Shown here in pieces: positions 51,856 through 62,817 of a stretch of DNA of 64,000 bases (position 1 is the stretch's first letter; each line of letters starts with the position of its first letter). The DNA is taken from NCBI GenBank assembly GCA_905221605.1, contig CAJNDS010000080.1:265001-329000 (forward strand), given 5' to 3'. A program made the translations under genes and the position numbers. The DNA comes from Symbiodinium natans (lineage: Eukaryota; Sar; Dinophyceae; Suessiales; Symbiodiniaceae). The notes under the pieces are model-generated. The model did not search any database, was not told the DNA's origin, and saw only the letters and a list, made by a program, of their open reading frames with translations.

Positions 51856-52430
51856 CCGAAGAGTCGCCTTAAACCTTAAGGGGCCTGGCTCAACCCTACG
51901 ATCACTCCAAGCCGAACCCTAAACCCAAAAAAACCCTCAACCCCAAAGCGTGAACCTTGAGCCCTAAACTAACCCTCAACCCCAAACCCCAAACCATAAA
52001 CCATAAACCATAAACCCGGAACCCTCAACCCTCAACCCTCAACCCAACCCTTATTGCTTGGGGTCCAGCGACTTGGGCGCTGCGGAATCACCATGCTCAC
52101 GCGGATGCGCTGGGCCGGGCCGAGGCGGGTCGCGTAGCGTCAAAATTACAGCACCCTAAGCTTAAGCCCGAAATAAGACCCCTAAACCCTGAACCCTAAA
52201 CCCTAAACCCTGAACCCTAATTAAACCCTAAACCCTGAACCCTAAACCCTAAACCCCAAACCCTAAATCCTTAGTGCCCTTACCAGAGTACATAACCATA
52301 AGCACAAACAGCCCTTAAGCCCTAAACCCCGAACCCCAAACCTTACTCGTATTGACCTCACTAAGCCTTGCCCAGGGAAACAGGCCCCCAAATCCTAAAC
52401 CCTAAGCCCGAAAACCTAAACCCTAAACCC

Positions 52431-52503
52431 TCTTGGCCGGCCACATTTCCAACAACTCCCTTGTGATGGGCTGCAGCGCCTCGCCGATGCGTTTGGGATT
52501 TGA
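52431..52503 (-). pseudogene. Exon-like fragment, strongly protein-like
   Basis: 24 codons with RIGEALQPITRELLEMWPAK. Confidence 0.55.
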
Positions 52504-52693
52504 GGTTTGAGGTCGTTGTCAAGCAGCTGTTCAGGAGAACAGCTGCATATGGTTTGGGGTTTGGGGTTTAGGGTTTACGGTTTAGGGCGTTTTTTTGGCT
52601 TTACGGTTTTTAGGGTTTAGGGCTGAGGGTTCAGACCATGCCAGCCATTCGAAAGTGAAAACATGTTGAGACGTAAGGTTGGTTGGCTATAGC

Positions 52694-52806
52694 CTAGACC
52701 CGGAGTAACCTAGGAATAAAAAGGGTACCCTTTTTGGTTGTAAGGGGATTATAAGGGAACCCCAACCCTCAAAAAAAAGGGAAAAAGGGCCTACTCCTGG
52801 TCCTAG
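52694..52806. mobile_element. MITE-like element, family A, best preserved
   Basis: Left CTAGACCCGGAGTAACC; right, read inverted, CTAGGACCAGGAGTAGGCC. The interior has AAAGGGTACCCTTTTTGG and GGGAACCCC segments shared with other copies. Solo ends of the family remain at 15119-15150 and 24966-24992. Confidence 0.7.
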
Positions 52807-52984
52807 TAGCTGTATTGCAACTCCATGTCCGGGCCTGCGCCTGACACCCCGAATTGAAGCCCTCAGCCTTAACAACTCAGCCCTAACCCTGGAATCCCAT
52901 AACCCTGGAACCCCAAATCCTAAAACCTAACCCGAAACCCGAAACCCCAAACCCTAAACCCTAAACCCTAAACCCAACCTTCCC

Positions 52985-53052
52985 TTCGTGGGCCCCAGGC
53001 CTCACCCATCTGTGGGCTGTCGAAGTGGGCCAGGATGCCTCCAACGGCTCGG
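52985..53052 (-). pseudogene. Exon-like fragment with possible donor
   Basis: Reads RAVGGILAHFDSPQM, then ATGG|GTGAGGCC, a fair donor. C-strand left, a 405-bp G-strand array right. Confidence 0.5.
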
Positions 53053-53455
53053 TTTAGGGTTTAGGGTTTAGGGTTTAGGGTTTAGGGTTTAGGGTTTAGG
53101 GTTTAGGGTTTACGGTTTAGGGTTTACGGTTTAGGGTTTAGGGTTTAGGGTTTAGGGTTTTAGGGTTTAGGGTTTAGGGTTTAGGGTTTAGGGTTTAGGG
53201 TTTAGGGTTTAGGGTTTAGGGTTTAGGGTTTAGGGTTTCGGGTTTAGGGTTTAGGGTTTAGGGTTTAGGGTTTAGGGTTTAGGGTTTAGGCTTTAGGCTT
53301 TAGGGTTTAGGGTTTAGGGTTTAGGGTTTAGGGCTTAGGGTTTAGGGTTTATTTAGGGTTTAGGGTTTAGGGTTTAGGGTTTAGGGTTTAGGGTTTAGGG
53401 TTTAGGGTTTAGGGTTTAGGGTTTAGGGTTTAGGGTTTAGGGTTTAGGACTGCCA
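53051..53455. repeat. TTTAGGG array, about 405 bp
   Basis: Nearly continuous 7-bp units with isolated changes. Confidence 0.97.
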
Positions 53456-53552
53456 GAGGACTTCTTGCGCCCGGTTTACGGTTTAGGGTTTCGGGCTTAG
53501 GGTTTCAGGACATCAGAATGGTCAGTTTACAGGGATGCCTTTACCCCGCACT

Positions 53553-53797
53553 AAACCCTAAACCCTAAACCCTAAACACTAAACCCTAAACCCTAAACCC
53601 CTTACACCCTTACACCCTTAAACCCTAAACCCTAAACCCTGAACCCTAAACCCTAAACCCCTTACACCCTTAAAGCCTAAACACTAAACCCTAAACCCTG
53701 AACCCTACACCCTAAACCCCTTACACCCTTAAAACCTAAACACTACCCTAAACCCTAAGCCCTAAGCCCTAAACCCTAAACCCTAAACCCTAAACCC
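53553..53797. repeat. C-strand block with higher-order repeat
   Basis: A unit of about 60-70 bp marked by CCCCTTACACCCTTA occurs three times (near 53597, 53657 and 53717). Confidence 0.9.
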
Positions 53798-53902
53798 TTG
53801 CCGCCGGGGTGCGCAGGAAGGATCCCTGCCGCCTCAGTGCTTCCAAGGCGAGCTTTGAAGGATCTCCCCTCCCAGGGTTTAGGGTTTAGGGTTTAGGGTT
53901 TA

Positions 53903-54554
53903 CCTGGAGCCTTCAAATTACGTGAAAAAACAGCCTTTCCATGAAAACAGCCTTTTTCAAGACATGGACCCAAAAACAGCCCGTGGGGCGGAATTTGGAA
54001 TTTGGCTAGGCAGCCCAAAAAAAGGCGATTTTGAAATTTGTGACGGTGTTCAACTCGAGGACGTTTGCTTGCTACGTGTTCTGCGGATTCTTGCTTGTTG
54101 AAGCAACGAAAGCCTGAAGCCACAAGCAGAAACCCTGAATTTGCAAACTCAAAAAACACGCAAGCGGTGAAGCCAAGCCATGAAAGCCTGAAGGAAAAGG
54201 CGGAAATGGCCGGAAAAAAGGCGGAATTAGCCGGAAAAAAGGCGGAATTAGCCGGAAAAAGGTGGGATTTGCCGGAATTCGTTTCTTGTCTCGCTGAAAC
54301 AGCCGAGAACCCTGACCTGCAGCTTCCGATTGTCATGGCATCAGAAGCAAACCTTTGGTCGACATGCGCTACGAAGAAGAAACCCTGAAGCATTGTCTTG
54401 CTTTGCATGTGGGCGCGCGTGCCCTCAATAGGAAAAAGGCTGTTTTTGTTTGTCATGGCTGTTTTGGTCAAAAATGCTCGTTTTTGAGAATCTTGGCTGT
54501 TTTTGGTGTAAGTTTGGCTTGTGGCCATTTTTTCGCGTACACAGAGGGTCCAGG
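53903..54554. mobile_element. 652-bp inverted-repeat DNA element with TA target duplication, inserted in TTTAGGG array
   Basis: The right end read inward starts CCTGGACCCTCTGTGTACGC and continues GAAAAAATGGCC; the left end starts CCTGGAGCCTTCAAATTACG and continues TGAAAAAACAGCC, giving imperfect inverted repeats of about 33 bp. TA flanks both sides (53901-53902 and 54555-54556). Removing the element and one TA restores a perfect ...GGGTTTAGGGTTT... array, so the insertion site is exact. TA duplications are typical of Tc1/mariner-type elements. A 211-codon minus-strand frame (54528-53893) nearly spans it but shows no transposase motif and runs out into the telomere array, so it is probably non-autonomous. 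Confidence 0.75.
54207..54265. repeat. 21-bp tandem repeat within the TA element
   Basis: Nearly three copies of a 21-bp unit built on GCCGGAAAAAAGGCGGAATT. In one plus frame it spells a repeating EKAEMAGKKAELAGKKAELA stretch; on the other strand it is SAFFPANSAFFPA. The periodicity is a multiple of three, which leaves both strands open. Confidence 0.85.
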
Positions 54555-55159
54555 TAGGGTTTAGGGTTTAGGGTTTAGGGTTTAGGGTTTAGGGTTTAGG
54601 GTTTAGGGTTTAGGGTTTAGGGTTTAGGGTTTCGGGCTTAGGTGTGCTTTGAAGGATCTCCCCTCCCCAGGTGCCCCCTTCGGGGGAGTTCTTTGGGGTT
54701 TTGGGATTTTGGGTTTCGGGTTTAGGGGTTTAGGGGTTTAGGGGTTTAGGGTTTAGGGTTTAGGGTTTAGGGTTGCGGGGTTTAGGGGTTTAGGGATTAA
54801 AGGGTTTAGGGTTGAGGGGTTTAGGTGTTTAGGATTCAGGCTTTGGGACTTGGGGCTTAGGATTTCAGGGATTCAAGGGTTTAGGGTGACGGGCTACTTG
54901 AAGAGGGCTTCTCCTAAATCTGCGGGCGGCGCAAATGCTTGAAACCTCAAGTGAAGAAGGCCTAGCGGCGCCCAGCGGCATGTGGATTGGGGACTTGGGG
55001 CCAGTACAGGGGCCTGAGAGAGTAAGGCTCAAGTGTTAAAACGTGAAGGTGGAATCCCTAGCTACCCTAAACCCTAAACCCTAAGCCCCAAACCCCAAAC
55101 CCTAAACCCTAAACCCTAAATCCGAAACCCTAAGCTGCCCTAAGCTACCCTAGGCCCCT

Positions 55160-55249
55160 AACACCCTCAGCCGGCTCAGCTCACGTATGGTCACTGTTCA
55201 GGCGAGGCTCCCGCGCCTCTGGGGCCCTCCCTGGTGGGTGCCCGAATGT
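55160..55249 (+). pseudogene. Exon-like fragment, tryptophan-rich
   Basis: Reads RMVTVQARLPRLWGPPWWVP. C-strand left, G-strand right. Confidence 0.45.
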
Positions 55250-55460
55250 TTAGGGTTTAGGGTGTATAGGGTGGGTTTAGGGTTTAGGTTTAGGGTTTAG
55301 GGTTTAGGGTTTAGGGTTTAGGGTTTAGGGTTTAGGGTTTACGGGTTTAGGGTTTAGGGTTTAGGGTTTAGGGTTTAGGGTTTAGGGTTTAGGGTTTAGG
55401 GTTTAGGGTTTAGGGTTTAGGGTTTAGGGTTTAGGGTTTAGGGTTTAGGGTTTAGGGTTT
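55247..55460. repeat. TTTAGGG array, about 210 bp
   Basis: Regular units with one GTATAGGGTGGG interruption near the left end. Confidence 0.95.
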
Positions 55461-55530
55461 CTTTTGTTTGTGTGGACTCCTGGGTACGAGGTTGTCATGC
55501 ATACGTGGAACCCCTGAACCCAAAACCCTG

Positions 55531-55656
55531 CTGCTTCTGGGTAGCCCAGTAACCATGCAGCAGTAAGGGCACCCGTTTTGGGGTTGGTTACTTCAGAAGG
55601 GAACCCATAATATAACTCAACAAAAAGGGTAAGGGTACCACTGGGCCGCGAAGTAG
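55531..55656. mobile_element. MITE-like element, family B, complete
   Basis: Left CTGCTTCTGGGTAGCCCAGT; right inverted CTACTTCGCGGCCCAGTGGT. The interior is TTTTGGGGTTGGTTACTTC. Both termini are present, so this copy defines the family. Confidence 0.7.
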
Positions 55657-55751
55657 GGTTTAGGGAACCCCAAACCCTAAACCCTACACCCTAAACCCCA
55701 AACCCTAAACCCCAAACCCTAAACCCTAAACCCTAAACCCTAAACCTAAAC

Positions 55752-55853
55752 CCTCCAAGCCCGGCACTCTTCGCTGTCCTTTGTCTTCTCTTGGTAGTAG
55801 TGCTTCAGAGGGTGTATGATCATCTCCTGGCGAGCTCTCCAAGGGTTGAGAAC
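55752..55853 (-). pseudogene. Exon-like fragment, strongly protein-like
   Basis: 34 codons fill the spacer, with EMIIHPLKHYYQEKTKDSEE. C-strand left, G-strand right. Confidence 0.6.
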
Positions 55854-56191
55854 TAGGGTAGGGTTTAGGGCTTAGGGGGTTTAGGGTTTAGGGTTTAGGG
55901 TTTAGGGCTTAAGGCTCAGGGTTCAGGTTTTAGGGTCTGGCTTATTCCAGTGCTTGAGAGACGAAGCTCAGGGGAACTGCGGGGCGCAAGTCCAGTGATC
56001 GCAAGAGCAGACACAATTAGGGTTTAGGGTTTAAGGTTGGTCAGCATTTGGGGTTAAAGGTTCAGGGAGACACTGAAGTGTTGTCTATTAGCCCTGGAAG
56101 CAGAGGCCCTCACCCTCAAGCCTCAAGAGCTCAGTATCCTAGAAAGTTTAGGTTTTAGGGTTTAGGGTTTAGGGTTTAGGGTTTCGGGTTT

Positions 56192-56277
56192 CTCCCAACC
56201 CTGGGACGCCCAAAGTCTCATGGAACAGTTTCTCGGAGCCGCGAATTTGTTACTTTTGGCCCCAAACCGACACCCTA
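56192..56277 (+). pseudogene. Exon-like fragment
   Basis: Reads DAQSLMEQFLGAANLLLLAP. TTTAGGG left, C-strand right. Confidence 0.5.
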
Positions 56278-56576
56278 AACCCTAAACCCTAAACCCTAAA
56301 CCGTGGGCTTAGGGTACTCTACAATTTCGGGCGTACGCAAACCAAACGCAGACTTCCACAGCGCATAGTCTCCTAGCCCTCAAAGAGCCTCCAACCCCTA
56401 AACCCGAAACCCTAAGCCCTAAGCCCTAAGCCCTAGGCCCTAAGCCCTAATCCCTATAAACCCTAAACCCTAAAGCCTAGGCCCTAGGCCCTAAACCACA
56501 CCCCCTAAACCCTAAACCCTAAACCCTAAACCCTAAACCCTAAACCCTAAACCCTAAACCCTAAACCCTAAACCGA

Positions 56577-56640
56577 CCTGGAGCATGTCGACGACCTTCT
56601 CTTGCAGCTCTGGATTGAGCTGAGCCAGTTTCCTTCAAGA
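56577..56640 (-). pseudogene. Exon-like fragment, strand uncertain
   Basis: Minus reads LAQLNPELQEKVVDMLQV; plus reads DLEHVDDLLLQLWIELSQFP to TAG. Opposing arrays flank it. Confidence 0.45.
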
Positions 56641-57195
56641 ACCGCAAGCTGCACTTTGTAGGGTTTAGGGTTTAGGGTTTAGGGTTTAGGGTTTAGGGTT
56701 TAGGGTTTAGGGTCTAGGGTCTAGGGTTTAGGTTGCGGGTTTTAAGGATTATAGGGCTTAGGGATTTAAGGTGTAGAGGTGTTGGGGGTCAAAGGGTTCA
56801 AAGGGTTCAAAGGGTTTAGGGCAGCTCTTGGGGTTTATAGGGCTTAGGTTTGAAAGGGTATGGAGTTTAGGGCTTAGGGTTTGCACGTTTAGGGTTTGGG
56901 GTTGAGGGTTTAGGGCTTTAAGGTTCAGGGATTAGCCTTCCGGGTTTTCAGGCTTAAACCCTAAACCCTAAACCCTAAACCCTAAATCCTAAATCCTAAA
57001 CCCTAAACCCTAAACCCTAAACCCTAGATGGTCTGGAGGCATTCTAGGGTTCGTATATCGTTGGGCTGATGGGGAAATGTTCGGGCATCCTGGGCTGTCG
57101 GGTAGAGGGTTTCTATATACTTTGTAGGTATGAGCAGCTATAATCAGAACCCGCAACAAAAGAAAGACTTAAAGGAGTACTCCAAAACCCAGGTT

Positions 57196-57423
57196 TATCC
57201 TAAACCCTAAACCCTAAACCCTAAACCCTAAACCCTAAACCCTAAACCCTAAACCCTAAACCCTAAACCCTAAACCCGAACCCCTAAGCCCTCAGCCCGA
57301 AGCCCTAAGCCCTGAGCCCTAAGCCCTGAGCCCTAAGCCCTAAGCCCTAAGCCCTAAGCCCTAAACCCTAACCCTAAACCCTAAACCCTAAACCCCAAAC
57401 CCTAAACCCTAAACCCTAAACCC
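57196..57423. repeat. CCCTAAA array with CCCTAAG/CCCTGAG sub-block
   Basis: Regular units, then alternating CCCTAAG and CCCTGAG (57285-57360), then regular again. Confidence 0.95.
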
Positions 57424-57512
57424 GGAATGAGACTTCCGGGGCCTCAAAAGCTTCATGCACTCGACGCCGAGCCCCTCCACGTCCACGACCTCGAAGAAGC
57501 TCCGGTCTTTTC
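57424..57512 (-). pseudogene. Exon-like fragment, strongly protein-like
   Basis: Reads SFFEVVDVEGLGVECMKLLR; a TGA 5' in frame (GCTTTTTTGAAAAG) is compatible with an intron end. Confidence 0.55.
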
Positions 57513-57619
57513 AAAAAAGCTCATTAAACCCTAAACCCTAAACCCTAAACCCTAAACCCATGGCTGTGGGTCTAGCTTGTTGAGGGTTTAGGACTTCCTG
57601 AATTTAACCTGGGCTGGGG

Positions 57620-58090
57620 TGGATTTGGGGGGGTGGGAGTTTCTATTTTATAGGGTTCTTAGGGGGGGGGGGTTGTTCAAGGGTGGTATGTAACCTAAGG
57701 CTCCCTACTACTCCCCACTACTCCCTAAGGCTCCCTAAGCAAAGGAATGCGGCACACCGGAACCCTACAAACCCTAAGCCTTCAATGCAGGTCTGTCACT
57801 ACAAGCATTGTCTGGACATATCTGCCACGGAGCGGCAGAGAGCTTGGCAACGGCCCGAAGCAAGAGGATCTGGCGATACCCAACAAGCTGCACTGGGGTA
57901 GAATTGATGAAACCTTAAACCCTAACGCCCGTAAGCATGATACTTCAATAAGCTACCAAAATGTCGGGTCAAATAAAAGATTTGGGCACAAAGGCATTTG
58001 AACAACCATTCAGTCGCTTAGTGCAGGGTACCAAGTAGCTGTTGGGTTGAGTTGGCTGACCCGAAACCCCCTCCACGGCGAATGCATCTG
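57620..58090. other. Unique 470-bp stretch
   Basis: Two overlapping plus frames (72 and 84 codons, 57683-58001). Repeated CTCCCTACTACTCCC words near 57705. No recognisable gene. Confidence 0.35.
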
Positions 58091-58119
58091 AGACTCGACT
58101 TGTCATGCTAAGCCCTAAA

Positions 58120-58210
58120 CCCTAAACCCTACTAAACCCTACTAAACCCTACTAACCCCTACTAAACCCTGCTAAACCCTACTAAACCCTAAACCCTAAA
58201 CCCTAAACCC
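58120..58210. repeat. Array of the 10-bp variant CCCTACTAAA
   Basis: Six consecutive CCCTACTAAA-type units between regular CCCTAAA. Confidence 0.95.
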
Positions 58211-58383
58211 CAAACAACACATCTCGGCAAGCCGAGGTTTCGGGTTTAGGGCTACACTGGAGGGCTGGGGGTCCGCAGCCAAGAGCCCGGTCAAAAGGAC
58301 GTCAAGCAAGTCACAGCCTCATAGAATCTCCATATAGGGCCGGTTCTACCTTATAATGGGCATACTATGTCAAAGCCTACCTA

Positions 58384-58465
58384 CATGGGCTATTAGACCC
58401 TACAACCCCTGAAAAAGGCCCTTTGTAGGGTTGGTTAGGGGATTTTGAAGGCCTAATAGCCCATG
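58384..58465. mobile_element. Palindromic element, 82 bp
   Basis: CATGGGCTATTAG on the left and its inverse CTAATAGCCCATG on the right, with GGCCCTTTGTAGGG near the centre. Confidence 0.6.
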
Positions 58466-59100
58466 CTGGTCAGCTCAAAAACCGAAAGGAGCCTACACAA
58501 CGTGGAGACCCCTCCCTTCATCTAGGACAAATTCGAAATCCTGATGCTGCCTTGGGATGGGGCATGACAGCCCCGCAACACCCTGAGAGAACCCCATGAA
58601 TTCCATAAGCCCTCCCTTGCTAAAAAAGCCTAAGCCCTACAACTCCCCAAATCCCGAAACTCGATAGTAAGCCCTGTAAAGCCCTAACTAAGCCCTACAA
58701 ACATCAACCCTGTCATCCCTATTTAACCGCATAGACCCAAAACCGTTAACAGCCCCCTTCTTGAAGATGGTGAGAATAGCGCCTTCTGGTTGGGCCCAGC
58801 AACTCGGCCCGCGAGGACTTCGAAGTCACCTCAATCGAGCGCGCTTCGGGCTTAAGGGTGTTCAGGAGATTCGGGATTGGACTTTGGGATGGGTGTCTTT
58901 CAAGGTATTCTCTTGGCCTCTTTCCAAAGGAACATGGTGCAAATAGTAGCGCCTTTCCTACAACCCTAAGCCCTAAACTTACATATATCATGTCTCTACA
59001 AGGTTTATGTAGGATTTTGAGGGCTTCGGGTAGCTTGAGGGTCCTAGATGTGGCCTTCGGCGGCACTGGAAGATGCCCTGCGGCACTTTATCCTTAAGTC
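58466..59100. other. Unique 630-bp stretch
   Basis: Minus frame of 106 codons (59066-58746) and shorter plus frames overlap; none recognised. Scattered AAGCCCTA words at 58620-58700 suggest a decayed array. Confidence 0.3.
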
Positions 59101-59434
59101 TCATCCCATGGGGCGATGTTCTGCTAGGGGTTTAGGGTTTAGGGTTTAGGGTTTAGGGTTTAGGGTTTAGGGTTTAGGGTTTAGGGTTTAGGGTTTAGGG
59201 TGACACGACCTTGCGAATGAGAGCCTGGGATGGCCCTTAAAAAACCCTCTGATTTTTCCCCCAAGCATGGTCCTCTGAAACCCAATAAAGGAAAGTGTAA
59301 CATATCCCGAGGCCTACCTAGTTCTGTAAGGACCAAAGGCACCCGTGAGCCTAGTTTCTTGCGATAAGGGTAGAATTGTGGGCTAGAATCCTTTTGGGGT
59401 CCATTTCGTCCCCAAAAAGGGACCGCCAAGGCCC

Positions 59435-59560
59435 TAAACCCTAAACCCTAAACCCTAAACCCTAAACCCTAAAACCTAAACCCTAAACCCTAAAACCTAA
59501 ACCTTAAACCCTAAAACCTAAACCCTAAACCCTAAATCCTAAAGCCTAAACCCTAAACCC
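59435..59560. repeat. CCCTAAA array with CCTAAAA changes
   Basis: Regular units with interspersed AAAACCT units. Confidence 0.9.
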
Positions 59561-59627
59561 TCCGGGGCAGAGACCGATGAGTGTTTGGATCTTCTCCGGA
59601 GGCTTGATGCTCCCCTGCATGCGATTT
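59560..59627 (-). pseudogene. Exon-like fragment
   Basis: Reads RMQGSIKPPEKIQTLIGLCP in a 68-bp spacer. C-strand left, G-strand right. Confidence 0.5.
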
Positions 59628-59684
59628 AGGGTTTAAGGTTTAGGGTTTAGGGTTTAGGGTTTCAGGGATTAGGAGCCTTCCCCC

Positions 59685-59804
59685 TCGCAAGCTTGAAGGA
59701 TTGCAGGTGCCGGGTGGTGGTTGAGATTCCGAAGAATCTCCCACGAAGGGAGCTCCGGTGCACCCCTTCATGGGTTTCCGCGCTTCTTGCGAACCCGAAA
59801 CCCT
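59685..59804 (+). pseudogene. Exon-like fragment
   Basis: 40 codons with CRVVVEIPKNLPRRELRCTP. TTTAGGG left, C-strand right. Confidence 0.45.
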
Positions 59805-59981
59805 AAACCCTAAACCCGAAACCCGAAACCCGAAACCCTAAACCCTAAACCCTAAACCCTAAACCCTAAACCCTAAACCACAACAATGAATCCAAGAGCA
59901 CTTTCCACAGCTGCGGTTTTGGAAGTTCGGCGCTTTTCCCAGGGCAAACACGCCAAAAAACCCAACTGAATCAGCATGCCT

Positions 59982-60260
59982 TCAGATGTTTGCAGTTGTG
60001 CCCCATGCAGTAAGGCTTGTTGGCAGACCTCCATCTGGAGACAACCGAGGAGTAACTTTTGGGCGGTTCAGCACATGTTCTCGATGTGGTTCATGAGCAG
60101 TATCGGAAGCAGATTTCTTAGCCTTACCACTGAACGGTGTATTTACGTGACACGTCCCTGCTGCAACTGTACGCACGCGCACGCGCTGCACGGAGGGGTC
60201 AGCATAGAACTTTGCTGCGCCCGTGCCAACACATGCTCCCGCACAGACAGGATGGGCTGT
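59982..60260 (-). pseudogene. Longer gene fragment, about 90 codons
   Basis: Minus frame with AAKFYADPSVQRVRVRTVAA stays open from about 60260 to a stop at 59982. A 99-codon plus frame from an ATG (59976) overlaps it but is richer in C, W and M and less plausible. Confidence 0.45.
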
Positions 60261-60313
60261 GTGAATTCGGTTTAGGGTTTAGGGTTTAGGGTTAGGGTTT
60301 AATTAGGGTTTAG

Positions 60314-60422
60314 GGACTTCTCTATGACCAACTTCTGAAGCAGAAGCAGGCTTGTCCGCATTTGGGGCGGGTTCTCTGTTGACGAACTTCGGCAAAGAGG
60401 CCAGCAACGCTAAATCTCCTAC
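60314..60422 (-). pseudogene. Exon-like fragment, strongly protein-like
   Basis: About 36 codons with LALLASLPKFVNREPAPNAD. TTTAGGG left, C-strand right. Confidence 0.55.
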
Positions 60423-60543
60423 ACGTCGAAACACACCACTGACACCCTGGACTCCAAAACCCTGAACCCTAAACCCTAAACCCCAAACCCTAAACCCTAA
60501 ACCCTAAAGGCTCCATGTTGCAGTAGGGCTTGTAGGGTTTAGA

Positions 60544-60630
60544 GGCATCCGAGTCGGCCAAGAAAGACGTCTTCTCACAAGCTGACGGCATTCTGGCTGC
60601 ACAGCCGGCCTGGTGCAGCTCTTCCTGAAG
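60544..60630 (+). pseudogene. Exon-like fragment with stop
   Basis: Reads ASESAKKDVFSQADGILAAQ to TGA; the opposite strand is also open. Confidence 0.45.
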
Positions 60631-61109
60631 GTTCGCCTGGGCAGAGAGAGATGGAGAGAGCTTCCACTTGTTCCTTTGAGACCTTTAGTGAAACTGTAGC
60701 GTCTAGGGTTTCAGGGCTTCAGGGTTTTAAATTTCGGGTTTAGGGGTTCAGTGCTTGAGGCTTCAGCAATGGTGCTGATGTCACATTCCGCCTGCACCCT
60801 GAAAACCTTTTCGTAACGTCCAGAAGAAATCTCTCTCTTCCCAACCCTAAACCCTCAACCTTCAACCCCAAACCTTCAACCCCAAACCCTAAACCCTGAA
60901 CCCTAAACCCTAAACCCTGGGAGGAGCACCATGTCTTCCGGCAAACACTGCGAGATGGTGTGCGTGAGCCTGCCACGAGGGCTTTAAGACTTTCATCCTG
61001 GGCTCTGAGGGTTTAGGGCTTGGGGTTTAGGGTTTAGGGTTTAGGGTTTAGGGTTTGGGGTTTGGGGTTTAGGGTTTGGGGTTTAGGGTTTAGGGCTTTC
61101 GGTTTTGGG

Positions 61110-61500
61110 GTTAAGGGGTTTGCGGGCCTTAGGGTTGACTTACCATTTACCACGGAGAATAGGGGTGATGTAGCAGATTACATGGCATCCTTGTTCTTCT
61201 AGCTTAGTGTGAGTTCCAGAACAACAGTATATGGTTCAGGGCCTGAGAGGTTCATGAGGTCTGATTAAGAAGGCGAGATGCTAATCCCCACCCCCAAATA
61301 TTTACCCCCCGCCCCCCCACAATAAAGACGCCCCGTACACCAACGCCCGTACACTAGAACAATATGTTGAGTATTCAACATTCGGGGTAAAGAAGGGGGG
61401 GGGAAACCCCAAACCCCCGGACCTTGTGAGGCCGGCGATGGCGATCTGCACAGAGTCCGGATCTTGCAGAGCTCGGACCTGGGGTTTCGGGTTTGGCCTG
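61110..61500. other. Unique stretch without recognisable gene
   Basis: Contains CCCCGTACACCAACGCCCGT, a CCCGTACAC duplication, and short C and G runs. Nothing else supported. Confidence 0.3.
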
Positions 61501-61773
61501 AGTTTAGGGTTTTGCTAGGGCTTAGGGTTTAGGGTTTAGGGTTTAGGGTTTAGGGTTTGGGGGCTTGAACTTAGGGTTGCTAAAGTTTAGGATTTAGGGC
61601 TCATAGGGTGTAGGGTGTGGCTTAGGGTTTAGGATTTCGGCCTGGTGTTTAGATGTAGGTGTGTCTGTGTGTGGGTGAGTGGTAAGGGTGCCGGTGGGAA
61701 TGGCAGCAGTTCTGGGCCAAAAGGCGCAGGCTTTCATTAGGGTTCGGAGTCGGACAGACACTTGAAGTAAGGG

Positions 61774-61886
61774 GATAGGATTAGGGGGACCCTTGGGGAT
61801 ATAGACCCTCTCAATAAGGTCCCTGTTTAGGACAGCCGGAAGAGGGTTGAGAAGGGTTCCCTTTTAAGGGTCCCCCTGATCCTACC
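61774..61886. mobile_element. MITE-like element, family K, best preserved
   Basis: Left GATAGGATTAGGGGGACCCT, right inverted GGTAGGATCAGGGGGACCCT; 18 of 20 match. Confidence 0.8.
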
Positions 61887-62309
61887 TAGGAAGCGTAGCT
61901 AGGAGGAGGGGCCACCCTTACCAACCCTATACTTCAAGGGACTTATGTTGTGAGATGACCAGCGCGACACTCTACTTGGGTCCTGGAAATAGAGGGTAAG
62001 TACCTGTAGCCCTCGAGCCCTAGACTGCCCCACAACCGAGTCAAGGAAGTGAGGCGGTAGACTTGGACTGAAGTGCGCACCAAGCCCCTAAACCCTACAA
62101 ATCCTAAACCCTAAGCCCAATACCCTAAAAGGTACTCCTCTGAATAAGGCAACAAATCCTGAACACATCCGTCTTTGTGCTTAGAAGCCTCTCTTGTAGC
62201 TGAGGCCCAAGCAATGAAGCCGCAAATCTCCGCAAACACGTTCTTATTGTTGGCAGCTCGGAAAACCTTGGGTAACTAAGTCTTAGAGGCTGAATACCCT
62301 AGCCCCAAA

Positions 62310-62371
62310 AATTTTAACCTTTTTCTGTAGTAGGATCATAGATAACCAAAAAGGTTAAAGGTTATCTACCC
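62310..62371. repeat. Repeat N, second copy
   Basis: ATTTTAACCTTTTT on the left mirrors AAAAAGGTTAAAGGTTAT on the right, a small inverted repeat. Confidence 0.5.
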
Positions 62372-62817
62372 AGCCCCGAAGTCGTTCGGGGATCCAGCCC
62401 ACACTGCCTGCACTGCGCCTGATTCTGCCTGCAGCGCGACCCTCACGAGACATTCGGGTGCGGGTAGTCGAAGATGGGCCGGTCTGGGAAATCGAAAGCG
62501 AAAGCAAGCCTGAAATCCTACACCCTAGATCCTCAACCCCGAACCCTGAACCTGGGAGCTAGAGCGGGGGGGGGGGGGGGGGGGGGCGACCACCTAGCCT
62601 GGGGTCCCGGCAGCAGCAGTGGCCTAGGCAAGAGCTCAGGGATGTCGGTAGATGCTTTGAGAGTTGGGTTTAGGGTTTAAGGTTTCGGGCTTCGGGCTAT
62701 AAACAAGTAGTTCTATCTACAGCTTGGTCAAAATGGAGGGTTTAGGGTTCCGAGTGCCGTCTCGACCGGTTGCGACGAGAAGGGCTACTTGACCTGGCTG
62801 AAAGGCCCCCAGCCCCC

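Larger units (their letters stand above)
53847..54671. repeat. Direct repeat (about 22 bp) flanking the TA element and its arrays
   Basis: GCTTTGAAGGATCTCCCCTC occurs at about 53853-53874 and again at about 54647-54668, on either side of the array-element-array block. The two copies could come from a duplication that once bracketed only the telomere array. Confidence 0.7.

Noticed and set aside
51438-51879. Proline-rich plus frames and glycine-rich minus frames
   Set aside because: They are produced by the C-rich tract; no protein-like sequence remains outside it.
53893-54528. 211-codon minus frame as a transposase
   Set aside because: No DDE/D or zinc-finger motif, phenylalanine-rich low-complexity centre, and it runs out of the element into the array; kept only as a note under the element.
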